Origin: Saccharospirillum alexandrii_A
GTDB lineage: Bacteria; Pseudomonadota; Gammaproteobacteria; Pseudomonadales; Natronospirillaceae
Reading direction: 5' to 3'
Assembly (NCBI RefSeq): GCF_043641555.1
Contig: NZ_JBHZRJ010000001.1
Coordinates: 744,001-808,000, forward strand
Length of the DNA stretch: 64,000 bases
Shown here: positions 24,641 to 34,091 of the stretch, one piece after another
How the letters are laid out: each line of letters begins with the position of its first letter
How positions within the stretch are numbered: position 1 is the stretch's first letter
Program-made: the position numbers and the translations under genes
The notes under the pieces: generated by a model
Told to the model about the DNA's origin: nothing
Seen by the model: only the letters and a program-made list of their open reading frames with translations
The model's database searches: none

Positions 24641-25769
24641 GTTCAGCTTCTTCCCAGTAAGACAACGGCTGGTACGGGCCGGGGTACCCCATAGGCAGCA
24701 ACGCAGCCCGATAGGCCGCCAGAATACTGGGTGTCAGCAGCTGGGGAACGGCACTGAGCCCAATCAGGTGCAGGGTTGGTGCTGTCGGGCTCAGGTAGTC
24801 ATTCAGGGAGGCATTGGAGAAGGGCACGCCGTCTTCGGTAACCCAGCACAGGCTATCTGGCCCGACGGCCAGGGGGTGAGCCAGATCGTCGCGCCAGGCC
24901 ATCATCGATTCGTTCAAGGCATAGAGTGTCAGCCCCGGCTGGCCAGCGCTGGCCATGCGCACCTGGGTAATATCAAAGCCCTGGGCCGTGTGGCTGTCGA
25001 CCTGGGTGAGCTTGCCGGTATAAAGGCAACGCATCCTGCTGCCAAAGTACTGTTGTAAGGCGGGTACTGGGTCTGCTCCCAGTGCGCGTACCTGTTTCAG
25101 CAGGCGGCCGACGTCCATCGCCTGGCCAACCGAGCCTTGCACCGCCACTTTTCCCAGCTGGCCGGCGGTCGAAGGCCAGGTGGCAAAGGCACCGCTTGAG
25201 CCGAAACTGGCCTCGCTGACAATGCCGCGCGTCAGCGCATCGGCTTGCTCTGGCGTTTGCACGGTAAGCTGGGCGGTGACCTGATCGGTCTGGGTTTCGG
25301 TTTCGTTACCCAGCAAATAAGGCTGTGTGGGCGCGACGGCATTAAAGGTACTCATCGCCAGCGTAGACATGGCCCGGCCAGCGCCGTCGCCATTGAGCAC
25401 AGGTATGCCCAGTTGCGCGGCCGCCATCATCGGGATCAGGCTGTTCATGGGGCCGGTTTCGCCGGGAATCAGACACTCGATCGAGTAACCCAGGGCCTGT
25501 TCCAGGGCTTCGATCATGCGTTTCGGTGCGATGGTAAAGGGGGATTGAACCGACTCGGCCGCGTTGGGCGAGCCAATACCGGCGGTGGTTGCCACCCGGT
25601 AATTGCCAGGTATTTCAGCCCATTCCACCAGCGTCGGGTTCATGCCTTGCTGCTTCATGGTGGCCAGCAGGCTGCGCGCCAGTGGCAGCGGGCCACCGCC
25701 GCCGCTGCCCATAAAGGCGGCGCCTTCGATCAGGTTGTCCAGGTCGTCAAAACTCAGTACGGTCGGCAT
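24627..25769 (-). CDS. DUF917 family protein
   Basis: A 380-residue protein from ATG 25769, which has a CGGAGG site six bases upstream. The glycine-rich opening AAFMGSGGGGPLPLARSLL and the motif IPGETGPMNSLIPMMAAAQLGIPVLNGDGAGRAMSTLAM are hallmarks of DUF917. Members are usually found beside hydantoinase/oxoprolinase genes, and some are annotated as S-methyl thiohydantoin desulfurases. No hydantoinase is adjacent here; the partner is a hybrid histidine kinase. The catalytic role is unknown. Confidence 0.85.
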   Translation of the reverse strand: MPTVLSFDDLDNLIEGAAFMGSGGGGPLPLARSLLATMKQQGMNPTLVEWAEIPGNYRVATTAGIGSPNAAESVQSPFTIAPKRMIEALEQALGYSIECLIPGETGPMNSLIPMMAAAQLGIPVLNGDGAGRAMSTLAMSTFNAVAPTQPYLLGNETETQTDQVTAQLTVQTPEQADALTRGIVSEASFGSSGAFATWPSTAGQLGKVAVQGSVGQAMDVGRLLKQVRALGADPVPALQQYFGSRMRCLYTGKLTQVDSHTAQGFDITQVRMASAGQPGLTLYALNESMMAWRDDLAHPLAVGPDSLCWVTEDGVPFSNASLNDYLSPTAPTLHLIGLSAVPQLLTPSILAAYRAALLPMGYPGPYQPLSYWEEAEHGHH

Positions 25770-25989
25770 CCCCATCCTCCGGGTCATTATTGTGGTTACG
25801 CTGGTCATGACTACTGCAGGCAGGTGCCCGGTTTTGGCCTCTCTAGGCACAGCGTATTAATGGGTGCTTTGGTCAGTTTAGGGGGATGTGGCGTCTGGTA
25901 CTAGTGGAAAAACACCAGATAATTGTGAAGTATCACTTTTAGTTAATAATAGGGGCAGGGGCTCGCCGTAAATGGGTTAACATCAGCGT

Positions 25990-26904
25990 ATGTCTGACGT
26001 CACACAACCTCTGTCCCGGCCGCTGGCCATAACCATCCTGCTGTCGGCGGCCTGTTTGTTCGCCGCCAATCACGTTGCCGCTCGAGTGGCGTTCGATGAT
26101 GGCACCGGCGTGTTACTGGCCATTCTGACGCGTGGCAGTATCGCTTTTCTGATGATGGTTAGCCTGGTGATCGCGCAACGACACCGCCTGGTAATACCGG
26201 CTGGCAAACGCCGCTGGCAATTGATATTGGGCGTGATGATCGCCGGACAAAGCCTGTGCCTCTATTCCGCCGTGGCGCGTATTCCCGTTGCGGTGGCTCT
26301 ATTGCTGGTGAACACCTGGCCCATTCTCTATGCGTTGCTGACTTGGGCACTGGGTGGACGGCGGCCTAGCGTTCGGTTCACCGCGATTATGGTGGTGATA
26401 CTTATTGGCCTGATCATGGTGCTGGATCTGGGCACCTGGCTATCCGACCCCACAGCCATGGGGCCGGACTGGTTATCGGGTGTGGTGTTGGCGGAAACAG
26501 CGGCCTTGTTTTTTGCCGTGGCTATCTGGGTCACCGAGAACCGGCTTTCCCGTCTACCAGGAGCCGTTCGCAGTGTTTTTACGATGATGGCTGTTCTGGC
26601 ACTCATGGCGGTAGGTGGCCTGCTGGGCATTCTGCCTGGCGGTCTGGATTTGCCCCAAAGTCAGTCCGGCTGGGTTGCCCTGGTCAGCCTGGCCGCTCTT
26701 TATGGCACCGCCTCAACGGTGTTGTTTGTATTGGTGCCCAGGCTCAACATGTCTAGAAATGCCCCGGTAATGAATTTGGAGCCGGTGGCATCGCTGTTGT
26801 TTGGTTTTGTGGTTCTGGGGCAGGTACTCGCCCCGGTTCAGTTGGTAGGCGGGGCCGTCGTGTTAGGTGGCATCGTTTGGTTGAGCCTGATGCGCAAGGC
26901 ATGA
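25990..26904 (+). CDS. EamA/DMT family transporter
   Basis: A 304-residue inner-membrane protein with about ten helices in two EamA repeats. It has the N-terminal AANHVAARVAF segment, LLLVNTWPILYALLTW in the first repeat and MNLEPVASLLFGFVVLGQVL in the second. These carriers usually export amino acids or metabolites, and the substrate cannot be told. It is a single gene, convergent with the SLC13-type gene, whose stop is 6 bp away. Confidence 0.88.
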   Translation: MSDVTQPLSRPLAITILLSAACLFAANHVAARVAFDDGTGVLLAILTRGSIAFLMMVSLVIAQRHRLVIPAGKRRWQLILGVMIAGQSLCLYSAVARIPVAVALLLVNTWPILYALLTWALGGRRPSVRFTAIMVVILIGLIMVLDLGTWLSDPTAMGPDWLSGVVLAETAALFFAVAIWVTENRLSRLPGAVRSVFTMMAVLALMAVGGLLGILPGGLDLPQSQSGWVALVSLAALYGTASTVLFVLVPRLNMSRNAPVMNLEPVASLLFGFVVLGQVLAPVQLVGGAVVLGGIVWLSLMRKA

Positions 26905-26910
26905 GTCCGA

Positions 26911-28680
26911 CTAAAACAACCCATAACGCAGGCTGATCACCACAAGGGTAGAAGCGCCGATGAGCATATTCATTGGCAGTCCGACTTTCAGGTAATCACT
27001 GAACCGGTAGCCGCCCGGGCCCATGACCATGAGGTTGGTCTGGTAGCCGAGTGGGGTGGCGAAGCTGGCCGAGGCGGCCATCATCACGCCGATGATGAAG
27101 GGTTCGGCCGCGACGTTCGCGGCACTGGTAATCGAGAGCACAATCGGCACCATCACCACGGCTGCGGCGTTGTTGGTGATGATTTCGGTCAGTACCGATA
27201 CCGTGAAATACACCATGATCAGCATCAGTAAGGTGTCGCCGCCACTCAGTGACACCAGCCACTGGGCGATAACTCCGGCGGCACCGGTTATCTGCAGCGC
27301 GTTGCCGAGCGCGAACGAGGCGGCAATGGTCAGCAATACCGGGGCATCGAGGCTTTTCTGAATCTGGCTGACGCGCAGGCAGCCGGTGGCGATCATGGCC
27401 GAGGCACCCAGCAGCGCAGCATTGAGAATGCTGAGCAAGCCGAAGGTGGCGCTTAACACCACAACAGCCAGTATCACCCAGGCGAGGCCCGCTTTATCGT
27501 GGCGCGGCCGTTCGGTTTCGAGATCGTTAATCAGCAGGAAATCCTGTGCGTAGTGCTGGCGGCTCACAAAGGCGGGCCGGGCTTCCAGCAACAGCACATC
27601 GCCCGCTTGCAGCCGAATATTGCCCAGATTCCCCTGTACCCGTTTCCCATGGCGGGCCACGGCCAGCACCACGGCGCCAAAGCGGTCCCGAAAGCGGGCA
27701 TCGCGAATGGTCTGGCCGATGACATCAGACCGGGGCGACAGAGCCGCTTCAACCAGACGACGCTCGGCCCGGTGCTGGTCGAGGCTGGGTTCGTCATCGT
27801 GGGTGGAAGGCACAATGCCCTGAATGCGCAGCAAGTCGGAAATGGCCTGAGTTTCACCGGCAAACACCAGACGGTCGCCACCCATCAGTCGTTCTTCAGA
27901 GGGCACCGCCGTCACCACGCTGCCCTGGCGTTCAATTTCGACCAGGTACAAGCGGTCGAGGTTACGCAAACCGGCCGAATCAACGGTTTTGCCCACCAGA
28001 GGCCCGGTCGGGTTCACCCGCACTTCCAGCGTAAACTCCCGCAGTGAACCAAATTTCTGGGCATCCTGCCGCTCCGGCAGAACCCGGGGAAAGACCCAGA
28101 TAATGGCGACCAGGCCAATCAACGCCACAGGTAAGCCAATGGCGGTAATGGAAAATAGCGACAGCGAGGTATCACCGGTCAGGTCCCGATACAGGCCGTT
28201 GACCACCAGGTTGGTACTGGTACCCATCAGCGTCAGGGTGCCACCCAGAATGGCGGCATAGCTCAGCGGAATCATCAGTTTGGACGGAGCAATGCCTATA
28301 CGGCGGCACCAGGCGTGAATGGCCGGAATCAGCGTTGCAACAACGGGCGTGTTGTTCAGAAAGCCACTGAGCAGCGCCACCGGGAAGATAATGCGCGCCT
28401 GGGCGCTGCGGGTAGAGGCGGGCCGGCCCAGAAAGCGGTGCACCAGCACATCCACTCCGCCCGAGTTATGAATGCCGGCGGCGACCACAAACAGGGCGGC
28501 CACGGTCATCACGCCGGTGTTGCTGAAACCGGCCAGGGCTGCTTCGGGGCTGATAATGCCGCTGGCGCTGAGCACAATCATCACCGCCAGCATCACCCAA
28601 TGCGGCGCATAACGACCGCTGGCCATCGCCGCCAGGGCGAACAGTGCCAGTGCAATGGTGGCGCAGCCTTGCCAGGTCAT
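26911..28680 (-). CDS. SLC13/DASS-type anion permease with TrkA_C domains
   Basis: A 589-residue carrier with two membrane halves separated by about 190 cytoplasmic residues that look like two RCK/TrkA_C domains (around 205-290 and 300-385). Typical membrane motifs include LIPLSYAAILGGTLTLMGTSTNLVVNG in the first half, matched by the ITNNAAAVVM and GYQTNLMVMGPGGY segments in the second, which carry the sodium and carboxylate sites. Relatives move sulfate or di/tricarboxylates. The next gene upstream on the minus strand is well separated. Confidence 0.9.
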   Translation of the reverse strand: MTWQGCATIALALFALAAMASGRYAPHWVMLAVMIVLSASGIISPEAALAGFSNTGVMTVAALFVVAAGIHNSGGVDVLVHRFLGRPASTRSAQARIIFPVALLSGFLNNTPVVATLIPAIHAWCRRIGIAPSKLMIPLSYAAILGGTLTLMGTSTNLVVNGLYRDLTGDTSLSLFSITAIGLPVALIGLVAIIWVFPRVLPERQDAQKFGSLREFTLEVRVNPTGPLVGKTVDSAGLRNLDRLYLVEIERQGSVVTAVPSEERLMGGDRLVFAGETQAISDLLRIQGIVPSTHDDEPSLDQHRAERRLVEAALSPRSDVIGQTIRDARFRDRFGAVVLAVARHGKRVQGNLGNIRLQAGDVLLLEARPAFVSRQHYAQDFLLINDLETERPRHDKAGLAWVILAVVVLSATFGLLSILNAALLGASAMIATGCLRVSQIQKSLDAPVLLTIAASFALGNALQITGAAGVIAQWLVSLSGGDTLLMLIMVYFTVSVLTEIITNNAAAVVMVPIVLSITSAANVAAEPFIIGVMMAASASFATPLGYQTNLMVMGPGGYRFSDYLKVGLPMNMLIGASTLVVISLRYGLF

Positions 28681-28818
28681 TCAGGGGGTGCTCCCGCTCG
28701 GAAAACCCCAAGAGTAACCAAGGCCGATGATTCTATAAATGAATTAAAAAGAATCTATAACTAACTATTAGATATAAGGAGTTGTTTTATAGATGCTCAA
28801 GCCTGAGCAAGGAGACTA

Positions 28819-28931
28819 GCACGGGGCACCGGGTGTGCCCCTGTGGGGGAGTCCGCAGCAGGGATGCTGCGGTCTAGGCTCCATGGACGGATTCACGCCG
28901 ACCCCACAGGGGCATACCCGGTTCCCCGTGC
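28819..28931. repeat. dispersed structured repeat, copy A
   Basis: The outer inverted repeat, GCACGGGG...CCGGGTGTGCCCCTGTGGGG against CCCCACAGGGGCATACCCGG...CCCCGTGC, encloses a perfect 8-bp hairpin CCGCAGCA-GGGA-TGCTGCGG and a linker with CTCCATGGACGGATTCACGCCGA. Copies B (35973) and C (41991) share the core and architecture. It fills the 270-bp gap downstream of the Na/Pi gene and upstream of the SLC13-type gene, both on the minus strand. Confidence 0.9.
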
Positions 28932-28950
28932 GGATTAAGGCACAACACCG

Positions 28951-30594
28951 TCATTCGCTCGAAACTGAAGCCACTTCGGCTTTTTTGCGCTTGATCACCG
29001 GGTAGGCCACTGCTGTCAGGTGGGAACAGATGCGCTGCATATCGCGCAGTACGTCGATGAAGATCTGAGTCGACAGAAGGTTTTCCGAGTGGTGGCCGCC
29101 CAATTGGTCGAGGTGAGCATGGCGCGCGGCCATGATTTCGGTACGGTAATGGCGCTTCACTGCGAGCAAATCCTGGGCGAGGGTCAGGCTATCGCTCGTA
29201 AACACCGCTTGCGACAGACGAAACGCATCGACCAGCTCATCGTGCAATCGGTTGAGCACGGCTTTTTCTTCAGCATCGAATTCCACATTGTTGCGCACTT
29301 TGGTGCGCGCCTGGTGCATCAGACTGGCATCGATGATGTCGCCAATGTGTTCCAGGTTGGTCATGTAGATGATGATTTCACGGCGCAGCGGTTGTGTCGA
29401 ATGGGAATGATCCGACTTATCGATCGACAGAATGTAATTCAGGGCCTCGCGATGCAGCCGGTCGATGTCGTCGTCGAGTTCACTGATCTGGCGGGCCAGA
29501 TCCTTGTCGTCAAACGCATCCATGCTGTTGTTCAGCATGCGAAACACAACATCGGCAATGTGCATCGCCTCGTTGCGCACGTTGGCGATTGCCCGGCGCG
29601 GATTGTGAATATCGTCGATGGCGAGATAAATGGGCATCTCGTCTTCCTGCGACAAATCGGTGCCTTCTTCCTCGCCGGGGGCAGTGCGGCTGATCAGCGG
29701 CAGCAACCAGGGTAGGAACAGCAGGAGCAGCAGACCGTTGATCAGATTCAACAGACTGTGCGCGACGACAATGCCAACAGAGCCGCCGGGCAGGAAGTCG
29801 CTCAGATGCCCGGCCGTCAGCGTCAAAATCAGCAAACCAAGTACCATGGCGATACCGCGGAAGATCAGATTGCCGATCACCACCTGTCGGCCCTTGCGGT
29901 TCAGTGACCAGCCGGCGACCAGCGCGGGCATGGCGCCACCGAGGTTCGCACCCAGCAACATAAACAGCCCCGCATTCATGCTGATCGCATCGTCGCTGAC
30001 GAATTGGGCAATCAGCAACACGCTGGCCAGGGTGGAGTGAATCAGCCAGGTCAGAATGGCCAGCATGGTAATGGCCAGCGCCGAGTCGGATTCTACCCGG
30101 TTGATGATCAGCGTCGTGATATCGCTGTGGCTCAGCATCGAGGTGGACTGGCCAATCAGATCAAGGGACAGCAACACCAGGCCAACACCAATGGTAATGC
30201 GTCCGGTGTGTTTCCAGGCCCTGCTTGTGCTGTTTTTGAAGAAGACAAAACCGAGCAGTACCAGCGGTAACGCCAGCGCCTGAACATCGAGGTTGAGCAG
30301 AAACGCCGCCAGGCTGGCGCCGAATTCAGCGCCGAGTACGGTGGCCAGTGCCGCCGTAAGCGTCATCATGTTGGAGGCGGTAAACCCGCCGACCATCAAC
30401 ACAACCGCCGTCGAGGATTGCAACAGAAACGCCGCGCTGACACCGCTGCTGAAGGCGAGTGGGCGATTGCGGGTGGTTTTACGCAGCAGACGTTCCATGC
30501 GGCTGCCCAGCAGCCGGCTGAAACCGGTTTGGACCATGCGTATGCCCCACAGCAGCAGGGCAATGGCGCCGGCCAGTTGAATCAGAACTCCCAT
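28951..30594 (-). CDS. Na/Pi cotransporter family protein with PhoU-like domain
   Basis: A 547-residue protein with an N-terminal half of about eight or nine membrane helices, including the QSSTAVVLMVGGF repeat signature, and a C-terminal cytoplasmic half (about 340-540) of PhoU-like helices (RNEAMHIADVVFRMLNNSMDAF and later segments). The size and layout resemble E. coli YjbB, which can export phosphate. It starts 6 bp after the HAD phosphatase gene at the distal end of the ugp transcription unit, so it may handle phosphate released from glycerophosphates. The direction of transport is unproven. Confidence 0.88.
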   Translation of the reverse strand: MGVLIQLAGAIALLLWGIRMVQTGFSRLLGSRMERLLRKTTRNRPLAFSSGVSAAFLLQSSTAVVLMVGGFTASNMMTLTAALATVLGAEFGASLAAFLLNLDVQALALPLVLLGFVFFKNSTSRAWKHTGRITIGVGLVLLSLDLIGQSTSMLSHSDITTLIINRVESDSALAITMLAILTWLIHSTLASVLLIAQFVSDDAISMNAGLFMLLGANLGGAMPALVAGWSLNRKGRQVVIGNLIFRGIAMVLGLLILTLTAGHLSDFLPGGSVGIVVAHSLLNLINGLLLLLFLPWLLPLISRTAPGEEEGTDLSQEDEMPIYLAIDDIHNPRRAIANVRNEAMHIADVVFRMLNNSMDAFDDKDLARQISELDDDIDRLHREALNYILSIDKSDHSHSTQPLRREIIIYMTNLEHIGDIIDASLMHQARTKVRNNVEFDAEEKAVLNRLHDELVDAFRLSQAVFTSDSLTLAQDLLAVKRHYRTEIMAARHAHLDQLGGHHSENLLSTQIFIDVLRDMQRICSHLTAVAYPVIKRKKAEVASVSSE

Positions 30595-30600
30595 GTTCCG

Positions 30601-31392
30601 TTATTGTCCCAATGTTGTTGCCTGGCCTTTGGTTGCCAGCCAGGTCTGTATCAGTTCAGTAACCCCATCGCCCGAGGCAGAGGGCGTTATGGCTTTCGGG
30701 TGGTGCGTCATGTGCTCAAGGTGTCGGGCAATATTGGCAACGCCCACCGAGTTCGGGAAAAACTCGAACATGCTTTCATCGTTGGGGGCATCGCCGACGA
30801 AGACGACCTGTTGTTGCATCTGGGTATCGGTCAGCTGCCATTGCTCGGCCAGCATGCGGCGAGCCATGGCACCTTTATCGAAGGCACCGCGCCAGACGTT
30901 GATGTGGATCGAGCTTTTTTTCACGCTGAACCCAGCCTGGCGCAGTGAGTGTACCACGGTGTCGGCCTGCACCGGAGTCAGACGAGCGTCCTGATTGTAA
31001 TCGATCGCGACATCGACGTGCCGGAACGACTGGTCTTTAGCGTACTTCACCTCAAATGGCAGCGCCAAATTATCGACCGTCTGCACAATGGCTGCCTGGT
31101 CCGCCCGGTGGGTCGCCAGGTCCTGCCAGTAGTGCCAGCGCGTGCGTTGTTCCGGGTCTTTGACAATATAGAAGCCACCGCTTTCGCCAATCACACCGGC
31201 CACCGGCCAGGTACGAATGATCTGGTCGCACCAGCCGGCGCAGCCACCGGTCACCGGAATGATATGGATGCCGGCATCGGCCAGTGCCCAGAGTGCCTGG
31301 TAGGTTTGCGGCAGCAGTCGGCCGTGGGTGGTCAGGGTGTCGTCGACGTCGGTTAACAGGAACCGCGCCTGGCTAAAATCCAGAGTTTTCAT
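30601..31392 (-). CDS. HAD-IIB family phosphatase
   Basis: A 263-residue haloacid-dehalogenase hydrolase of the Cof/mannosyl-3-phosphoglycerate phosphatase type. Motif I is DVDDT near the N terminus, motif II lies in IPVTGG, motif III lysine in DKGAMARRML, and motif IV is VGDAPNDESMFEFF; a C2-type cap lies between II and III. It overlaps the DeoR regulator gene by 4 bp. In a glycerol-3-phosphate uptake operon the likely substrate is a small sugar or polyol phosphate, possibly glycerol-3-phosphate itself. Confidence 0.88.
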   Translation of the reverse strand: MKTLDFSQARFLLTDVDDTLTTHGRLLPQTYQALWALADAGIHIIPVTGGCAGWCDQIIRTWPVAGVIGESGGFYIVKDPEQRTRWHYWQDLATHRADQAAIVQTVDNLALPFEVKYAKDQSFRHVDVAIDYNQDARLTPVQADTVVHSLRQAGFSVKKSSIHINVWRGAFDKGAMARRMLAEQWQLTDTQMQQQVVFVGDAPNDESMFEFFPNSVGVANIARHLEHMTHHPKAITPSASGDGVTELIQTWLATKGQATTLGQ

Positions 31393-32201
31393 TCGGTGGG
31401 GGTGACCTCTGTGTCAGTAGGTGCTGCGTGCGAATCATCGGCCGGGTTGCCGGTTTCAAAAACGGTCAGTGCGGTGGGTCGCCAGTCGGCCCGGCCGTCG
31501 GGGAGTTGATCGGTCACGAACCAGTCCAGGGCGGTAAAGGGCGTAACCCGGGCCAGCGCCTGGCGTTCCCATTTGCTGGCATCGGCAACCAGCACCCGGT
31601 GCCGGCTGTTATCCAGAATGGCGCGGCTGATCTGGGCCTCGCGCATATCGAAATCCATCAGGCCACGCTCCGGGTCGAGGCTGCCGGTGCCGATGAGGCC
31701 ATAGTCGGCGTAGTAATCGGAAAAGAAGCGGGTGGTTTCCTGGCCGACCACATCGTGGTCGTTGTGGCGCAACTGACCGCCGGAGACGATGACATCGATG
31801 TTGGGACAGCTGCACAACAGCGAGGCAATGTTGAGGTTGTTGGTCAGCACCTTCAGCCCCTGATGTTGCGACAGTTCCCGCGCCACGAACTCCAGGGTGG
31901 TACCGATGCCCAGAAATACCGAGGAGTTGTCCGGAATCATCGCCGCGACTTTGCGGGCAATGGATTGTTTGGCGAACTGGTTCAGCACCTGGCGCGAGGT
32001 GAACGACAAGTTGGATACCGACGAGGGCAGGCTGACGCCACCATAGCGGCGTCGCAACAGCCCGCTCTCGCACAGCTGGTTGATGTCGCGTCGAATGGTT
32101 TGCGGCGTTACCCCAAACCGGTCGACCAGGGCATCCACTTCAAGATGCTCCTGCAGCTGTGCCCAGTCGAGAATGGCTTGTTGGCGTTCTGTGATTTTCA
32201 T
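31389..32201 (-). CDS. DeoR/GlpR family transcriptional regulator
   Basis: A 270-residue regulator from the ATG of MKITERQQAILDW. The N-terminal DeoR helix-turn-helix (about 3-57) contains VDALVDRFGVTPQTIRRDINQLCESGLLRRRYGG. The C-terminal DeoRC sensor domain has GIGTTLEFVARELSQ and the phosphosugar-type segment GLIGTGSLDPERGLMDFDMREA. GlpR-type members respond to glycerol-3-phosphate. It sits inside the ugp operon, and TTCGAACGA-type sites lie upstream of ugpB. It probably represses the operon until the phosphorylated ligand binds. Confidence 0.9.
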   Translation of the reverse strand: MKITERQQAILDWAQLQEHLEVDALVDRFGVTPQTIRRDINQLCESGLLRRRYGGVSLPSSVSNLSFTSRQVLNQFAKQSIARKVAAMIPDNSSVFLGIGTTLEFVARELSQHQGLKVLTNNLNIASLLCSCPNIDVIVSGGQLRHNDHDVVGQETTRFFSDYYADYGLIGTGSLDPERGLMDFDMREAQISRAILDNSRHRVLVADASKWERQALARVTPFTALDWFVTDQLPDGRADWRPTALTVFETGNPADDSHAAPTDTEVTPTE

Positions 32202-32271
32202 CGGCTCACGGTTCCGGTGCAAAAACAGGGTTCAGGCTGGCCACAACGGTCGCCAGTGACCCCTTGTGGTG

Positions 32272-33000
32272 TTACCGGCTGGCGCCGAGCAACAGTGGGT
32301 CGTCGGTGATAATACCATCAACACCCAGCTGCAGAAGGTGCGCTGCCCGCTCAGGCTCGTTCACGGTGTAGCAATACAGGTCGAGACCGCTGGCGCGAAT
32401 CTGGCGTACCTGCTCTAGCGTAAGATAACGGTGGTCACAGTGCACACTCACCAGATTCAGCTCTTCCGCGATCTCTGCCCAATCGTTGGGAATGCGCTCC
32501 CACAGGTGGCCGCATTGCCAGTCAGGCCGCCAATGGTGCAACAAATTCAGCACCTCGGAGTTGAAACTCGAGATCAGCAGTTTGTCTGTGTCGCGCCACT
32601 GAGTATCCAGCACCTTAATGGTATCGAACACAATTTGCTCGGGCGTGAACTCCGGGTAGACCTTGATCTCCAGGTTCAGGCCGAGCCCCAGTGTTTGTAT
32701 ATGATCCAGCGCCTGGCTCAGGGTCGCTATGCGTTCCCCGCTGTAGTCAGCCGAAAAATGGCTGCCGATATCCAGCGCTTTCACATCTTCCCAGCGCTGG
32801 TCGCACAGCCGGCCCCGGGCCGAGGTCAGCCGGCCGAGCTGGTCGTCGTGAAACATAACCAGAGTGCCATCACCCAGGCGGTTGACGTCGATTTCCACCC
32901 AGGGTGTGCCGATCTCGTGGGTTTTGGTCATCGCCCCCAGGGTATTTTCCGGTGCCAGTAACGAGGCACCGCGATGAGCGATCAGGCGGCTGGCAATCAT
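32272..33000 (-). CDS. ugpQ: glycerophosphodiester phosphodiesterase
   Basis: A cytoplasmic 242-residue GDPD. The HRGAS...PENTLGAM opening, EIDVNRLGDGTLVMFHDDQLGR and LNLEIKVYPEF carry the catalytic His and metal-binding Glu/Asp residues. It cleaves glycerophosphodiesters to glycerol-3-phosphate and an alcohol. The lack of a signal peptide and the 4-bp overlap with ugpC match UgpQ rather than periplasmic GlpQ. Confidence 0.94.
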   Translation of the reverse strand: MIASRLIAHRGASLLAPENTLGAMTKTHEIGTPWVEIDVNRLGDGTLVMFHDDQLGRLTSARGRLCDQRWEDVKALDIGSHFSADYSGERIATLSQALDHIQTLGLGLNLEIKVYPEFTPEQIVFDTIKVLDTQWRDTDKLLISSFNSEVLNLLHHWRPDWQCGHLWERIPNDWAEIAEELNLVSVHCDHRYLTLEQVRQIRASGLDLYCYTVNEPERAAHLLQLGVDGIITDDPLLLGASR

Positions 33001-34085
33001 GAACCCAGCCTCTTGCCGGTGGCCTTTTCAAACAGGTGGCACCGCTCCCGGTCGACGCGCAAGGGCAGCCGGTGGCCGCGCTTGAATTGCTGTTTGCCAG
33101 GCTGCTCCGAGGTGATCAGCGCTTCCGTGCCCGGAAAATAGCCGTACAACAGGGTATCCGCACCCAGCGGTTCAATCATGTCGACGCTGAGCGTGAAGTC
33201 GGCTTCGGCTTCCTCGCAGGCTTCCATGTGTTCCGGGCGAATACCCAGCACCACGTCGAGGTCGTGCGCATCGCCAGGCAGATTCGGGTCGTTCAGTTCC
33301 AGCACCACATCAGGCGACAGAGTCAGCCGGTTGCCGTTCAGACTGGCGTCGAGAAAGTTCATCGCCGGTGAACCGAGAAAGCCTGCCACGAATTGCGTGG
33401 CCGGCTTTTCGTAGAGTTCGATTGGCGGGCCAACCTGTTCGACGTTGCCTTCGTTCATCACCACCAAACGGTCAGCCAGGGTCATGGCTTCAACCTGATC
33501 GTGCGTTACATAAATAGCGGTGGTCGCAAATTCCTGCTGCAGGCGTTTGATCTCGATGCGCATCTGTACCCGCAGTTTGGCATCGAGGTTCGACAGCGGT
33601 TCGTCAAACAGAAACACCTTGGGGTTGCGCACAATGGCGCGGCCCATAGCAACGCGCTGGCGCTGCCCGCCGGAAAGCTGGCCGGGCTTGTTATGCAGCA
33701 AATTGGTGATTTCCAGAATCTCGGCGGCTTTCTCGACCTTTTTCTGAATCTCGTCTTTGGGCACTTTACGGTTTTTCAGGCCATAGGCCATGTTCTGAAA
33801 CACCGTCATGTGCGGGTAGAGTGCGTAATTCTGGAACACCATGGCGATATCGCGCTCAGAGGGTTCCAGATCATTCACGCGCACCTCGTCGATGTAGAGG
33901 TCGCCACCGGTAATGGTCTCCAGCCCGGCGACCATGCGCAACGAGGTGGATTTACCGCAACCGGAAGGCCCAACCAGCACCAGCATTTCGCCATCGGTAA
34001 TGTCGAGGTTCAAATTCTCAATCGCCTGATGACCGTTGGCGTAGGTTTTGTTGATGTTTTTCAATGACACTGTGGCCACGTTCAA
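32997..34085 (-). CDS. ugpC: sn-glycerol-3-phosphate ABC transporter ATPase
   Basis: A 362-residue MalK-type ATPase with Walker A GPSGCGKST, signature LSGGQRQRVAMGRA, Walker B VFLFDEPLSNLD and a C-terminal OB-like TOBE/regulatory domain (from about 240). It powers UgpBAE. It overlaps ugpQ by 4 bp and lies 6 bp after ugpE. Confidence 0.95.
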   Translation of the reverse strand: MNVATVSLKNINKTYANGHQAIENLNLDITDGEMLVLVGPSGCGKSTSLRMVAGLETITGGDLYIDEVRVNDLEPSERDIAMVFQNYALYPHMTVFQNMAYGLKNRKVPKDEIQKKVEKAAEILEITNLLHNKPGQLSGGQRQRVAMGRAIVRNPKVFLFDEPLSNLDAKLRVQMRIEIKRLQQEFATTAIYVTHDQVEAMTLADRLVVMNEGNVEQVGPPIELYEKPATQFVAGFLGSPAMNFLDASLNGNRLTLSPDVVLELNDPNLPGDAHDLDVVLGIRPEHMEACEEAEADFTLSVDMIEPLGADTLLYGYFPGTEALITSEQPGKQQFKRGHRLPLRVDRERCHLFEKATGKRLGS

Positions 34086-34091
34086 TCCCCT

